Assembly (NCBI GenBank): GCA_011042035.1
Contig: DQZA01000063.1
Location: forward strand, 1-10,175
Direction of reading: 5' to 3'
Length of the DNA: 10,175 nucleotides
Source: Desulfobacteraceae bacterium
GTDB taxonomy: Bacteria > Desulfobacterota > DSM-4660 > Desulfatiglandales > Desulfatiglandaceae
In this document: piece by piece, positions 1 through 7,768 of the stretch
Layout: each line of letters begins with the position of its first letter
How positions within the stretch are numbered: the stretch's first letter is position 1
Notes under the pieces: model-generated
The model's database searches: none
Told to the model about the DNA's origin: nothing
What the model saw: only the letters and a program-made list of their open reading frames with translations
Translations under genes and position numbers: made by a program

Positions 1-1923
1 ATGAAAAGCTCTACCATGTACAAGTTCCTGACGAATATAAACGAGAAGTACAACAAGGAGTTTAAGGAATATGAAGAACTATACCAATGGTCCATCGACA
101 ACATCCCAGATTTCTGGGCCTCCTTTTGGGACTTTGCAGGTATAATCCATAGCCGTCCATATGAACAGGTTATTGATGATCTCACCAAGATGCCAGGCGC
201 AAAATGGTTTATCGGTTCTGAGTTGAATTTTGCCGAAAATCTTTTGCGTTACAGGGATGATCAGGTTGCCCTAATTTTCAAGGGCGAAGCTATGGATACC
301 CCACGGAAAATGACGTACAAGCAACTTTATGATGAAGTGGCCCGGGTAGCCAAGTCTCTGAGGGAAATGGGTGTAACCCAGGGCGACAGGGTTGTGGGCT
401 TTATGCCCAACATGCCAGAGACCATCGTGGCCATGCTTGCGGCAACCAGTATTGGTGCCATCTGGTCCTCCTGCTCACCGGATTTTGGAATAAAGGGTGT
501 ACTGGATCGCTTTGGCCAGATTCAGCCCAAGGTCCTTTTTACTGCAAACGGGTATTCCTTCAAAGGGAGGAAATTTGACTCGCTAGGCAGAATATCAGAG
601 GTTTTGAAACAACTCCCAACCACTCAAAAGGTGGTGGTAGTGCCTTACACAGTTGCCGAACCTGACATCTCCAATGTGCCGAATGCTGTACACTACAATG
701 ATTTCAAGTCCTCGGAAAGTGGCCTTGAAGTCCAATTCGAACAGCTTTCCTTTGACCACCCCCTTTACATTATGTACTCTTCCGGAACCACCGGCCTTCC
801 CAAGTGCATGGTTCAAAGCGCTGGCGGCATTCTTGTCCATCACATGAAAGAGCTATTGCTGCACACGGATCTGAAGCGGGAGGACAAAATCTTTTACTTT
901 ACCACCTGTGGCTGGATGATGTGGAATTGGCTTACAAGCTCCCTTTCAGTTGGCGCCACCCTTGTGCTTTTTGATGGCAATCCCTTTTACCCTGATCCGG
1001 GTGCCCTATGGAAACTGGCACAAGACGAGAAGATCACAATTTTTGGTACAAGCGCCGGTTACATCAGCGCACTTATGAACCAGGGCGTAAAACCTGGCAG
1101 TACCTATGATCTATCCCCGCTGCGAACCGTGCTGTCAACCGGTTCACCTCTTTCTGTGGAAGGATTTGAATATATTTACAGGGAAGTTAAGGAGGATGTT
1201 CAACTATCCTCCATTTCAGGGGGTACAGACCTCAATGGCTGCTTCGCGCTGGGTTGTCCACTAAAACCCGTTTATGCGGGGGAACTACAGTGCAGGGGAC
1301 TGGCCATGAAGGTGGAGGCATATGATGAAAACGGTGAGCCGGTGATAAACAAGCAGGGGGAACTGGTGTGTTCTGCCCCCTTCCCCTCCATGCCCATATA
1401 TTTCTGGAATGACCCGGATGGCAAAAAATATCACTCAGCCTACTTCGATGTTTACCCGGGAGTCTGGCGCCACGGGGATTACATACTGATAAACGAGAGG
1501 GGCGGGGTTATTATTTACGGTCGTTCTGATGCTACCCTGAACCCTGGTGGCGTGAGGATTGGTACCGCTGAGATATACCGCCAGGTTGAACAGCTCGAAG
1601 AAATTGAGGATAGTATCGTGGTGGGTCAGGAGTGGAAAAACGATGTAAGGGTTGTGCTTTTCGTGAAAATGGCCCCAGGCCATGAATTGAATGATGAGAT
1701 AAAGAAGAAGATCAGGGACACCATCAGGGCCAATGCTTCCCCAAGGCACGTGCCAGCAAAAATTATCGCAGTGCCCGACATCCCCTATACGCTTAATATG
1801 AAAAAGGTGGAATTGGCAGTGAAAAACGTGATTCACAATAGGCCCGTGCTAAATAGAGATGCCTTGGGGAACCCAGAAGCCCTCGATTATTACGCCAACC
1901 TCAAAGAACTGCAGGAGGACTAA
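1..1923 (+). CDS. aacS: Acetoacetyl-CoA synthetase (acetoacetate-CoA ligase), 5' end probably cut by the window
   Basis: A cytosolic adenylate-forming (ANL superfamily) enzyme expected to convert acetoacetate, ATP and CoA to acetoacetyl-CoA, AMP and PPi. Residue positions count from base 1. The N-terminal region has the ACS-type stretch LYQWSIDN (about 27-34). The P-loop-like motif YSSGTTGLPK is at 259-268, SGGTD at 406-410, WRHGDY at 489-494, and the hinge and C-terminal subdomain GRSDATLNPGGVRIG at 507-521. Near the C-terminus PYTLNMKKVE (595-604) carries the lysine(s) expected to act in adenylation. The pattern SDATLNPGGVRIGTAEIY and the C-terminal NPEAL..Y fit acetoacetate ligases better than acetyl-CoA synthetases. 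The family usually has some ten or more residues before the MYKFL segment, so the ATG at base 1 is probably internal and the true start lies upstream. The next gene overlaps its stop by one base. Role inferred: ketone body, polyhydroxybutyrate or leucine-derived acetoacetate use. Confidence 0.9.
   Translation: MKSSTMYKFLTNINEKYNKEFKEYEELYQWSIDNIPDFWASFWDFAGIIHSRPYEQVIDDLTKMPGAKWFIGSELNFAENLLRYRDDQVALIFKGEAMDTPRKMTYKQLYDEVARVAKSLREMGVTQGDRVVGFMPNMPETIVAMLAATSIGAIWSSCSPDFGIKGVLDRFGQIQPKVLFTANGYSFKGRKFDSLGRISEVLKQLPTTQKVVVVPYTVAEPDISNVPNAVHYNDFKSSESGLEVQFEQLSFDHPLYIMYSSGTTGLPKCMVQSAGGILVHHMKELLLHTDLKREDKIFYFTTCGWMMWNWLTSSLSVGATLVLFDGNPFYPDPGALWKLAQDEKITIFGTSAGYISALMNQGVKPGSTYDLSPLRTVLSTGSPLSVEGFEYIYREVKEDVQLSSISGGTDLNGCFALGCPLKPVYAGELQCRGLAMKVEAYDENGEPVINKQGELVCSAPFPSMPIYFWNDPDGKKYHSAYFDVYPGVWRHGDYILINERGGVIIYGRSDATLNPGGVRIGTAEIYRQVEQLEEIEDSIVVGQEWKNDVRVVLFVKMAPGHELNDEIKKKIRDTIRANASPRHVPAKIIAVPDIPYTLNMKKVELAVKNVIHNRPVLNRDALGNPEALDYYANLKELQED
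1913..1918 (+). promoter_or_regulatory. Ribosome binding site of the second plus-strand gene
   Basis: A perfect AGGAGG lies four bases before the ATG at 1923, inside the last codons of aacS. Together with the TAATG stop/start overlap it fixes the start of the downstream gene and suggests translational coupling. Confidence 0.8.
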
Positions 1924-2954
1924 TGTCCTCTGCAATTGTTTTGCCAGAAGGGCGCATTCAGGAAGGGCATCTTAAGAACCTGTGCGCCCTCTTTGATGTG
2001 GTCCACATAGCAATGCCCTGGGTAATGGAACCCACTGCGGCTATGGTGGAAGCATCCAGGCTTGCATTGTTGCAGATCCATCGCCCGAAGGAGGCATTGG
2101 GGCGGGACACCGAGTTGAGATCACTGCTCAAGGAATATAAGAACCTGGCCCTTTCATATAGAGAAGGTGGGTTGTCTTCCTATTTAAGGGCAGTAATACT
2201 GGGTGATAAAGAGGAGACTCGCTGGGAGGTAAGCGAAACAATCAAGCTCATGAGCAGTAAGGGCTCCGTGACTCAAGGCACAGAGGGCCTCTATTTACAG
2301 ATCCTTTTGCATCTGTACCAGCAAACCCAAGAAAGCCGAAATCAAGCAAAAATTGACTTAGACTCATTGGAGATGTCAGGTTCTCCTTTAGCAGAAGCCC
2401 TCGGAGAAGAGGGAACGCTGGAATCTCTTGACCCAGATGCCGAGTCGATTGACATTAAGATTCCTATGGACAAATCTACTCTTCGGGAAGTATTGCGGGC
2501 CTGGAAGGCGTTGTTTCCCTCTGTCCCCGAGGCATCTCAGATAGTGGCAACCCTCAATCAAGAGGTTTTCGATCTTATCACAGGTGAATTTGAGGAGGCC
2601 ATGAATGCAGATATTGCATCGGCTAGGTCATTAAAAGTCCATGATATTTCCTTGGTAGCCTGTGTAGATATTCCGTGGCAGGAATTTGGTTCAAGACAGA
2701 TTAAGGAGATAAGGAACAAGGCAAAAGAACTCTTTGATCTGGCTTCTACCAAATCCGGACAAGGCACTGACCCTGTTTTGGATGAAAAAAAGAAACTGCT
2801 AATTCAAGGTATAAAAAATTATGCCGCGAACCAGAAGCACAACACGTTAACGTTGAAGGTCTGTAGACTCCCAATTTTGCCAGATGAGGACCTCAAAAAA
2901 AATAAGTTCGGGGGAAATTTTTCTGGTAGGTTGCTCATTAATTTGAGTCCCTAA
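1923..2954 (+). CDS. Uncharacterised 343-residue soluble protein coupled to aacS
   Basis: I do not recognise a named domain. The protein has no signal peptide and no membrane segment. An N-terminal block contains HLKNLCALFDVVHIAMPW (about 16-33), which looks like a beta-strand/turn core followed by a mostly helical, charged region (about 55-130), an acidic linker (about 145-180) and a helical C-terminal half. The combination of an early FDxVHIxxPWxME-like motif with a following LLKEYKxLALSYREGG stretch reminds me of uncharacterised proteins in delta-proteobacteria, but this is memory, not a search. The start is firm: AGGAGG at 1913-1918 and a one-base overlap with the aacS stop. The gene ends 66 bases before the end of the converging arn unit. 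Coupling to aacS suggests co-expression; it does not by itself show a metabolic role. Confidence 0.8.
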   Translation: MSSAIVLPEGRIQEGHLKNLCALFDVVHIAMPWVMEPTAAMVEASRLALLQIHRPKEALGRDTELRSLLKEYKNLALSYREGGLSSYLRAVILGDKEETRWEVSETIKLMSSKGSVTQGTEGLYLQILLHLYQQTQESRNQAKIDLDSLEMSGSPLAEALGEEGTLESLDPDAESIDIKIPMDKSTLREVLRAWKALFPSVPEASQIVATLNQEVFDLITGEFEEAMNADIASARSLKVHDISLVACVDIPWQEFGSRQIKEIRNKAKELFDLASTKSGQGTDPVLDEKKKLLIQGIKNYAANQKHNTLTLKVCRLPILPDEDLKKNKFGGNFSGRLLINLSP

Positions 2955-2985
2955 TACCTGTCCTTTCCTCTGGTGAAGCTCTTCA

Positions 2986-3035
2986 TTGACCTTATGAGAA
3001 AAACCATTAAATCGCCATTCTCATCGGTCGGTCAA
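2986..3035. repeat. Interrupted inverted repeat between convergent operons, possible 3'-end hairpin
   Basis: TTGACC (2986-2991) and ATGAGAA (2994-3000) are complementary to TTCTCAT (3018-3024) and GGTCAA (3030-3035), with a 17-base loop. The right arm contains a tandem GGTCGGTC, so GACC can also pair with 3026-3029, giving a second register with a smaller internal loop. The right arm includes the stop codon of the kinase gene (3021-3023). There is no T-tract after the stem on either strand, so it does not meet the usual form of an intrinsic terminator. It could stabilise or end transcripts from both converging units. Confidence 0.4.
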
Positions 3036-3806
3036 AAGGGGCTTGTTTAAATAATGCGCCTTTCTTCTTGACACCCAGTTTTCAACATACCTTTTCAAAA
3101 TGCCACTACCGTCTTTACTGGCCCCCAGGTAAGTGTTGATAAGGTCCTCTGCAACCCCCTCCTTTAAATCATACTGAAAAGTAGACAAGACAAATCTAGC
3201 AAAATCTTTTGCCTTTAATCTTCTGGAACTTGATCGCTTTATTCCGTCAAGGTCGCTTAAAAGCATTTCCGAACGATCCTTAACCAACAGAAAATTGGAC
3301 CACTTCAGGTCCCCATGTAGAAAATTTGCATCATGGAGCCTAGCGATCATCTCAGCCCCTTTGCTTAGCAATAAGCTAAAGTCCCGTGAGCTTCTGAATC
3401 TCGTATCCATAGCAAGGCTGCCTAGGTCTACCTTATTTTCTAACCACCGGGTAGCCACCCAAGTTTTCACTAACACACCTGCATACCGTTTTTCAAAAAA
3501 TAACAAGGGCCTTTGCACGACAATCCCTTTCGCCAGCAATACAGGAGAGTACTCCCAAATCCTTTCCCCCCTTGACTTACGTACCAAGGTTTCAACTCTT
3601 CTTTTGAAATCCCAGTTGTACTCCCTCAGGCAGACCGTGCCCCATGGATCAATTCTTGTTTTCAATGTCCTTTTCATTCCATGGGCCTTTAAAATTAGTT
3701 CAGGACGCGCAGAGGCACAATAGAGAATTTTCTCCCACTCATTCATGCTTAAACTTAGCCTTGCACGGTCATCGCAACGGCATATTTTTTTCCATAAAAA
3801 TCTCAT
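3021..3806 (-). CDS. WaaP/Kdo-kinase-like lipopolysaccharide kinase family protein
   Basis: A 261-residue protein with a protein kinase fold of the small bacterial lipopolysaccharide kinase type (WaaP, KdkA, InaA relatives). The catalytic loop is HGDLKWSNFLL at 164-174, with Asp166 as the expected catalytic base and Asn171 as a metal ligand. The DFG-equivalent is SDLDGIKR at 184-191. The segment LLAKGIVVQRPLLFFEKR (90-107) corresponds to the GIPTPxPL region common in this family. The usual ATP-binding lysine of the second N-lobe strand seems to be Arg61 in VCLREYN, though I judge this by eye. No membrane segment is seen. It is last in the arn unit, and its ATG overlaps the arnD stop (ATGA), so it is probably translated by coupling; I see no strong ribosome binding site. 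Such kinases phosphorylate heptose or Kdo in LPS. Here the substrate is unknown; a cytoplasmic kinase making a phosphate acceptor for L-Ara4N is my inference. Confidence 0.8.
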   Translation of the reverse strand: MRFLWKKICRCDDRARLSLSMNEWEKILYCASARPELILKAHGMKRTLKTRIDPWGTVCLREYNWDFKRRVETLVRKSRGERIWEYSPVLLAKGIVVQRPLLFFEKRYAGVLVKTWVATRWLENKVDLGSLAMDTRFRSSRDFSLLLSKGAEMIARLHDANFLHGDLKWSNFLLVKDRSEMLLSDLDGIKRSSSRRLKAKDFARFVLSTFQYDLKEGVAEDLINTYLGASKDGSGILKRYVENWVSRRKAHYLNKPLLTDR

Positions 3807-4693
3807 ACACTACTACTCTGACAACAAACCCATCCTTCTCTTCCAGGTATAACCTGCTTGACAATCTTAGCCTTTTGTACTGGCACCCCAGATTCAACAA
3901 GGCTTCCCAGAGGCACCACTTCACCACCGCGACCAGTGAAGGCCTTGAGAAAATGGGCAAACATGCTGTTACATGAGATACCCTCAACTTCGGCATGAAT
4001 TGTCAAGACATTGAGTTGGTCGGGCCTTATTAAGGACAAAAGGTAATCATTATAATTCTGGTTAGTTATGCCGTTGCGGCCAATCACTTCATCATATGTT
4101 GGCATTGTTGTTGGAACCTGAGGCTGCCCCACCACTTTCCCGCCCACCACTGGGTAGAATACTGCACGTCCTCGGCAATCACTATTATAGATAAATGGAA
4201 GTTTTTCCTTTTCTATCAGTACTGCACTTGTGCATTTCCATGCAGGGACTGCTGAACAACAAACCGGCGAGCCCTTCACATCCTCAATCAACATAAGCCC
4301 TTTTTGAAAAGAACTGAATATCTCTCCCGCACTCATCTTCTCTAGGCCAGTTTGCCATTTGTAATGGTCCCATGCATGAAGCCCCACTTCGTGGCCTTCA
4401 CCAGAGGCCATCTTAATGGCCCATGGCAGTCTTTCCCCGATGATAGGCCCCTGCCAAATCGTGCCCCGGAAAACAATGTCCCATCCATATAAGGTGGGAG
4501 CCTTGGACCTAAACATCTTTATCATGAATTTCGGCTTGAGCAACCGCCAGATATTCCGGCCCATATTGTCAGGACCTACGGAAAAAAAAATAGATGCCTT
4601 TACATTGAAATCCCTCAGCGTCTCCAGCAGCCTAGGCACACCTATTTTTGTACCTCTATAGGTATCAACATCTATTCTTAGCCCCAATTTCAT
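3803..4693 (-). CDS. arnD: 4-deoxy-4-formamido-L-arabinose-phosphoundecaprenol deformylase ArnD
   Basis: A 296-residue polysaccharide-deacetylase (NodB-like) protein, the same length as I recall for the E. coli enzyme. It removes the formyl group from undecaprenyl-phosphate-L-Ara4-formyl-N, which makes transfer to the carrier lipid irreversible. The family metal site is visible: RIDVD at 6-10 (Asp8, Asp10), HAWDH at 106-110 (His106, His110) and TIHAEVEG with His233. ArnD-specific stretches include SIFFSVGPDNMGR (34-46), YNSDCRG (169-175), PTYDEVIGR (198-206) and GREGWVCCQ (284-292). No cleavable signal peptide is evident. No in-frame start exists further upstream before a stop at 4712-4714. 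The ATG has no good ribosome binding site of its own; a 13-codon open reading frame upstream ends across it. The stop overlaps the kinase start by four bases. Confidence 0.95.
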   Translation of the reverse strand: MKLGLRIDVDTYRGTKIGVPRLLETLRDFNVKASIFFSVGPDNMGRNIWRLLKPKFMIKMFRSKAPTLYGWDIVFRGTIWQGPIIGERLPWAIKMASGEGHEVGLHAWDHYKWQTGLEKMSAGEIFSSFQKGLMLIEDVKGSPVCCSAVPAWKCTSAVLIEKEKLPFIYNSDCRGRAVFYPVVGGKVVGQPQVPTTMPTYDEVIGRNGITNQNYNDYLLSLIRPDQLNVLTIHAEVEGISCNSMFAHFLKAFTGRGGEVVPLGSLVESGVPVQKAKIVKQVIPGREGWVCCQSSSV

Positions 4694-4731
4694 AGTACGA
4701 TTATGGTCCCGTCAAATCGCATAGACATCAT
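4690..4731 (-). CDS. Possible 13-codon coupling or leader ORF ahead of arnD
   Basis: The reading frame encodes MMSMRFDGTIIVL and its TGA overlaps the arnD ATG in an ATGA arrangement. GGGGAG (4733-4738, minus strand) lies one base before the first ATG, four before the second (4728) and ten before the third (4722), so the second or third codon would be best placed for initiation. arnD itself shows no purine-rich site at the right distance. Ribosomes ending here could restart on arnD. The peptide shows no homology that I recognise and the ORF could be chance; what is directly visible is only the geometry. Confidence 0.35.
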   Translation of the reverse strand: MMSMRFDGTIIVL

Positions 4732-4753
4732 GCTCCCCACATCCGGTAAAACC

Positions 4754-6760
4754 TTATTGTCCTGGCCAAATCATGCTCTCCCCTGCATTTATTGCCTCTC
4801 TAAGGAAAAAATCCAATGTCTTTTCCACGGCTTCATCCAATGGTACCTGAGGGTCCCAATTGAGCAGCCGCTGTGCTACACGAATACTTGGCCGCCTGCG
4901 ATTGATGTCCTGGTAACCATCACCATAGAATGCCTTGCTTTCCACCTCTCTTATCCCAGCAAAGGGTGGAAAATTGTCTCTTAGAGGATGATTTTGGAAT
5001 TTCTCAGCAAGCATGAAGGCCAATTCTCGTACACTGGCTTCATTATATGGGTTTCCAATATTGATAATTTTCTCGTCACATACACCATCCTTGTTTTCGA
5101 TGATCCTAAACAGGCATTCAACACCATCAGAGACATATGTGAAGCAGCGCTTTTGGGTCCCACCGTCCACTAACTGAATAGGTGTTCCCTCAACCAGGTT
5201 CAGAATTAACTGAGTGATGACCCTGGAGCTGCCTATCCGAGCTGATTCTAAGCTATCTAACCTGGGACCTATCCAGTTAAAGGGTCTAAATAGTGTAAAT
5301 TGAAGTCCTTCCTGTTTTCCGTAAGCCCAAATAACCCTATCTAGCAATTGTTTGCAACACGAGTAAATCCAGCGTTGTTTATTGATAGGGCCCAAGACAA
5401 GCAGGGATTTCTCTTCATCAAAGGCCTCGTCAGGACACATACCGTAAACCTCTGAAGTTGACGGGAAAAGGAGCCTTTTCTTGTATTTTACGCAATAACG
5501 GATCACCCTGAGGTTTTCCTCAAAATCCAATTCAAACACCCGCAGGGGATTACGTGTGTATTCTATTGGTGTTGCAATAGCCACAAGGGGGATTACTATG
5601 TCACATTTTCTTATATGGTACTCAATCCATTCCCTGTGAATAGAAATATCTCCCTCACTAAAGTGGAAATCTGGTTCATTCAGCAACCGGCCTATGCACT
5701 TGGAGTGTAAATCCATTCCGTGAACCTCGTATCTTCCGCTTGAAAGTATACGCTCGCTCAGTGCATTACCGATAAACCCGTCAACACCCAAAATTAGGAT
5801 GCGCTTCTTCTCCTTTAACTTCAGTTTCTTTCTGACAGAAGGCCCGAACTTCATTCCTTTAACAAGACCTAGTTCCTCAGCCAGTTGGGCTCCTGTAACA
5901 AAAACCCCCCCTTCTGCCTGGCCAAAGTCCACCGTAATGGCATCTTCCCCACAAGAGATGGTGAGGGGATCAGTCGATATGACGGTTCCAGGCTGGGCTT
6001 CCTGGTTTTCTACACGGGCGATGGAGACCTTCCAAAAGTGACATTTTCTTTCCCTCATAAAACTGAATGCCCCTGGATAAGGGTGCGTTACGGCCCTCAC
6101 TAGGTTTCTTACGCTTTCAGCAGACTTATACCAATCAATTTCACCGTGTTCAGGTCTTCTTCCTCCAAAATAGGTTGCCTTTGAGTGATCTTGGGGGACC
6201 CTGGGCGCTTTGTCTTCTTTCAGCAATGGCAAGATTTCTTCCAGCAAGGCCTCCGTGGCCTTTGCTGCCTTTTCATGCAGTGTCCTGGCAGTGTCATCAT
6301 AGGAAATGGCAAATGCCTTTTGTGCCACAATGTCTCCATCGTCAGGCCTCGGTGTCATATAGTGGAGTGTAACCCCAGTTTCTTTCTCCCCATTAATAAG
6401 CACCCAATTTATTGGGCAACGGCCCCTGTACCTAGGTAGCAAGGACCCATGGAGATTCAGGCAGCCCTTGGGGGGAATATCCAGAATCTCCTTTGTTACC
6501 ATGTTTCTGTAGTAAAATGAGAATAGGATATCGGGCTTAAGGGACCTAATCCGTTCAATCCAAATAGGATGATTTATGTCCTCAGGGGCAAACACCGGTA
6601 TTCCATTGCTGGCAGCAAGTTCTGCCACAGATTCGAACCATATGTTTTCCCCCGGAGCATCCTTGTGCGTGAAAACAGCCTCTACGTGAAACCCGTTAGC
6701 AAGAAGCGCTCTGATCCCGACACATCCAATGTTATGGTACGCCAACACGACAGCTTTCAT
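4754..6760 (-). CDS. arnA: Bifunctional UDP-L-Ara4N formyltransferase / UDP-glucuronate oxidative decarboxylase ArnA
   Basis: A 668-residue fusion enzyme. The N-terminal domain (about 1-300) is a 10-formyl-tetrahydrofolate-dependent formyltransferase with NLHGSLLPRYRG; Asn102, His104 and Asp140 fall at the same numbers as the E. coli catalytic residues I recall. The C-terminal domain (about 318-660) is a short-chain dehydrogenase-type UDP-glucuronate decarboxylase with GVDGFIG for NAD (325-331), PSTSEVYG with Ser436 and Glu437, the YxxxK pair Tyr466 and Lys470, and RRRPSIR with Arg622; these match E. coli positions shifted by three. It makes UDP-4-keto-pentose for ArnB, then formylates the ArnB product. 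I chose the ATG at 6760 because it aligns with the E. coli N-terminus; a GTG at 6769 would add three residues and sits closer to an AGGGGG at 6774-6779. It lies 32 bases after arnC. Confidence 0.96.
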   Translation of the reverse strand: MKAVVLAYHNIGCVGIRALLANGFHVEAVFTHKDAPGENIWFESVAELAASNGIPVFAPEDINHPIWIERIRSLKPDILFSFYYRNMVTKEILDIPPKGCLNLHGSLLPRYRGRCPINWVLINGEKETGVTLHYMTPRPDDGDIVAQKAFAISYDDTARTLHEKAAKATEALLEEILPLLKEDKAPRVPQDHSKATYFGGRRPEHGEIDWYKSAESVRNLVRAVTHPYPGAFSFMRERKCHFWKVSIARVENQEAQPGTVISTDPLTISCGEDAITVDFGQAEGGVFVTGAQLAEELGLVKGMKFGPSVRKKLKLKEKKRILILGVDGFIGNALSERILSSGRYEVHGMDLHSKCIGRLLNEPDFHFSEGDISIHREWIEYHIRKCDIVIPLVAIATPIEYTRNPLRVFELDFEENLRVIRYCVKYKKRLLFPSTSEVYGMCPDEAFDEEKSLLVLGPINKQRWIYSCCKQLLDRVIWAYGKQEGLQFTLFRPFNWIGPRLDSLESARIGSSRVITQLILNLVEGTPIQLVDGGTQKRCFTYVSDGVECLFRIIENKDGVCDEKIINIGNPYNEASVRELAFMLAEKFQNHPLRDNFPPFAGIREVESKAFYGDGYQDINRRRPSIRVAQRLLNWDPQVPLDEAVEKTLDFFLREAINAGESMIWPGQ

Positions 6761-6773
6761 ATTCTTCACTCAG

Positions 6774-6779
6774 CCCCCT
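6774..6779 (-). promoter_or_regulatory. Ribosome binding site of arnA
   Basis: AGGGGG on the minus strand lies four bases before the GTG at 6769 and thirteen before the ATG at 6760. The spacing is rather short for one and long for the other, so it leaves the arnA start uncertain by three codons; homology favours the ATG. Confidence 0.5.
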
Positions 6780-6792
6780 AAATTATTCTGTT

Positions 6793-7755
6793 CTACACTC
6801 CATGATTCTGTTTTTCCGGATAGATTTCACCAAGCACATAAGGCGGCCTTTTCCTGACCGCCTGAAAGACCCTCCCAACATATTCTCCCACAAGACCTAA
6901 ACCCAAAAACTGCGCGCCCACGAAGAAAAACAATAGTGCAAAAAGAGTGAACACACCCTGTGCCGCCCATTCCGGCCCATAATACATACGCAGGACCAAT
7001 ATGAGGCCGCCCAAAAATAGGCCTAGTAACGAAACCCCGATACCAGCAAAGAAAAGGGTTCTCAAGGGCCAAAGGGAAAAACCGGTCATAAGGTCCAGTT
7101 GAAGACTGAAAAGCCTTAGTAAAGAGTATTTGGAATCGCCAGCGGCTCTTTCCTCATGCCTTACTGGTATCTCAATAGGATTCTTGGCAAAAAAGGTGGC
7201 AAGAGCAGGGATAAAAGTGCGATATTCAGGGTTCTGAAGAATTCCCTGCACAATTGGTCTACTATAGCCCCTTAACATGCACCCGAAATCCTGCAATGAA
7301 ATTCCCGATATCCTACTCACCAGCCAGGTCGTAATCCTTGAAGCCAGCTTTCTAAAAAGCGTGTCTTGTCTTCCCATGCGGATGGAGCCAACCAGGTCAT
7401 GCCCCTTTCTGAATTGCTCGACAATCCTTGGGATTTCTTCTGGTGGATTCTGCAAATCTGCATCAAGTGTTATGATCCAGTCTCCTCTTGCCTGAGCAAA
7501 ACCTGCCATAACGGCTGCATGTTGTCCGAAGTTCCTCGCCAGATTGACTATACATAACCCTTTCCTTCGCCTCTGCTCCTCCAACAAAAGCTCAAGGGTT
7601 CTGTCAATAGATCCATCGTTTACAAAAATAACCTCCCACGGCTCCTGTACAGTCTCCAGAGTCTTGAATAGTCGTTCAGAGAGGACCGATACATTCTCCT
7701 CTTCATTGTACATAGGCACAACAATGGATAGCTTCACCTGTCCCACACCATTCAT
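6793..7755 (-). CDS. arnC: Undecaprenyl-phosphate 4-deoxy-4-formamido-L-arabinose transferase ArnC
   Basis: A 320-residue GT2-family glycosyltransferase, close to the 322 residues I recall for E. coli ArnC. It transfers 4-formamido-L-arabinose from UDP to undecaprenyl phosphate on the cytoplasmic face of the inner membrane. The GT-A start is LSIVVPMYNEEENV (9-22), nucleotide-binding NDGS is at 46-49, the metal-binding DAD at 98-100 lies in ITLDADLQNPPEEIP, and FRKLASR is at 134-140. The stretch YGC/FGCMLRGY type (157-164) and RHEERAAGDSKYS (199-211) are typical of this polyprenyl-phosphate glycosyltransferase group. Two membrane segments follow at about 233-256 and 268-290, with the conserved GLGLVGEYVGRV between 285 and 296. 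It starts 13 bases after arnB with GGAG at 7763-7766, seven bases before the ATG. Confidence 0.94.
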   Translation of the reverse strand: MNGVGQVKLSIVVPMYNEEENVSVLSERLFKTLETVQEPWEVIFVNDGSIDRTLELLLEEQRRRKGLCIVNLARNFGQHAAVMAGFAQARGDWIITLDADLQNPPEEIPRIVEQFRKGHDLVGSIRMGRQDTLFRKLASRITTWLVSRISGISLQDFGCMLRGYSRPIVQGILQNPEYRTFIPALATFFAKNPIEIPVRHEERAAGDSKYSLLRLFSLQLDLMTGFSLWPLRTLFFAGIGVSLLGLFLGGLILVLRMYYGPEWAAQGVFTLFALLFFFVGAQFLGLGLVGEYVGRVFQAVRKRPPYVLGEIYPEKQNHGV

Positions 7756-7762
7756 CTGTTAA

Positions 7763-7766
7763 CTCC
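7763..7766 (-). promoter_or_regulatory. Ribosome binding site of arnC
   Basis: GGAG on the minus strand lies seven bases before the arnC ATG at 7755, just after the arnB TAA. It supports this start and independent initiation in the short arnB-arnC gap. Confidence 0.65.
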
Positions 7767-7768
7767 GT

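Noticed and set aside
1435..1836. Minus-strand open frame of 133 codons inside aacS
   Set aside because: It lies opposite a strongly conserved coding region, has a Cys/His/Trp-rich composition typical of a shadow frame, and no recognisable motif.
2986..3035. Calling the inverted repeat a rho-independent terminator
   Set aside because: No run of T follows the stem on either strand and the loop is long.
3295..3976. Plus-strand open frames opposite the kinase and arnD
   Set aside because: The minus-strand frames have clear catalytic motifs; the plus-strand translations look like antisense shadows.
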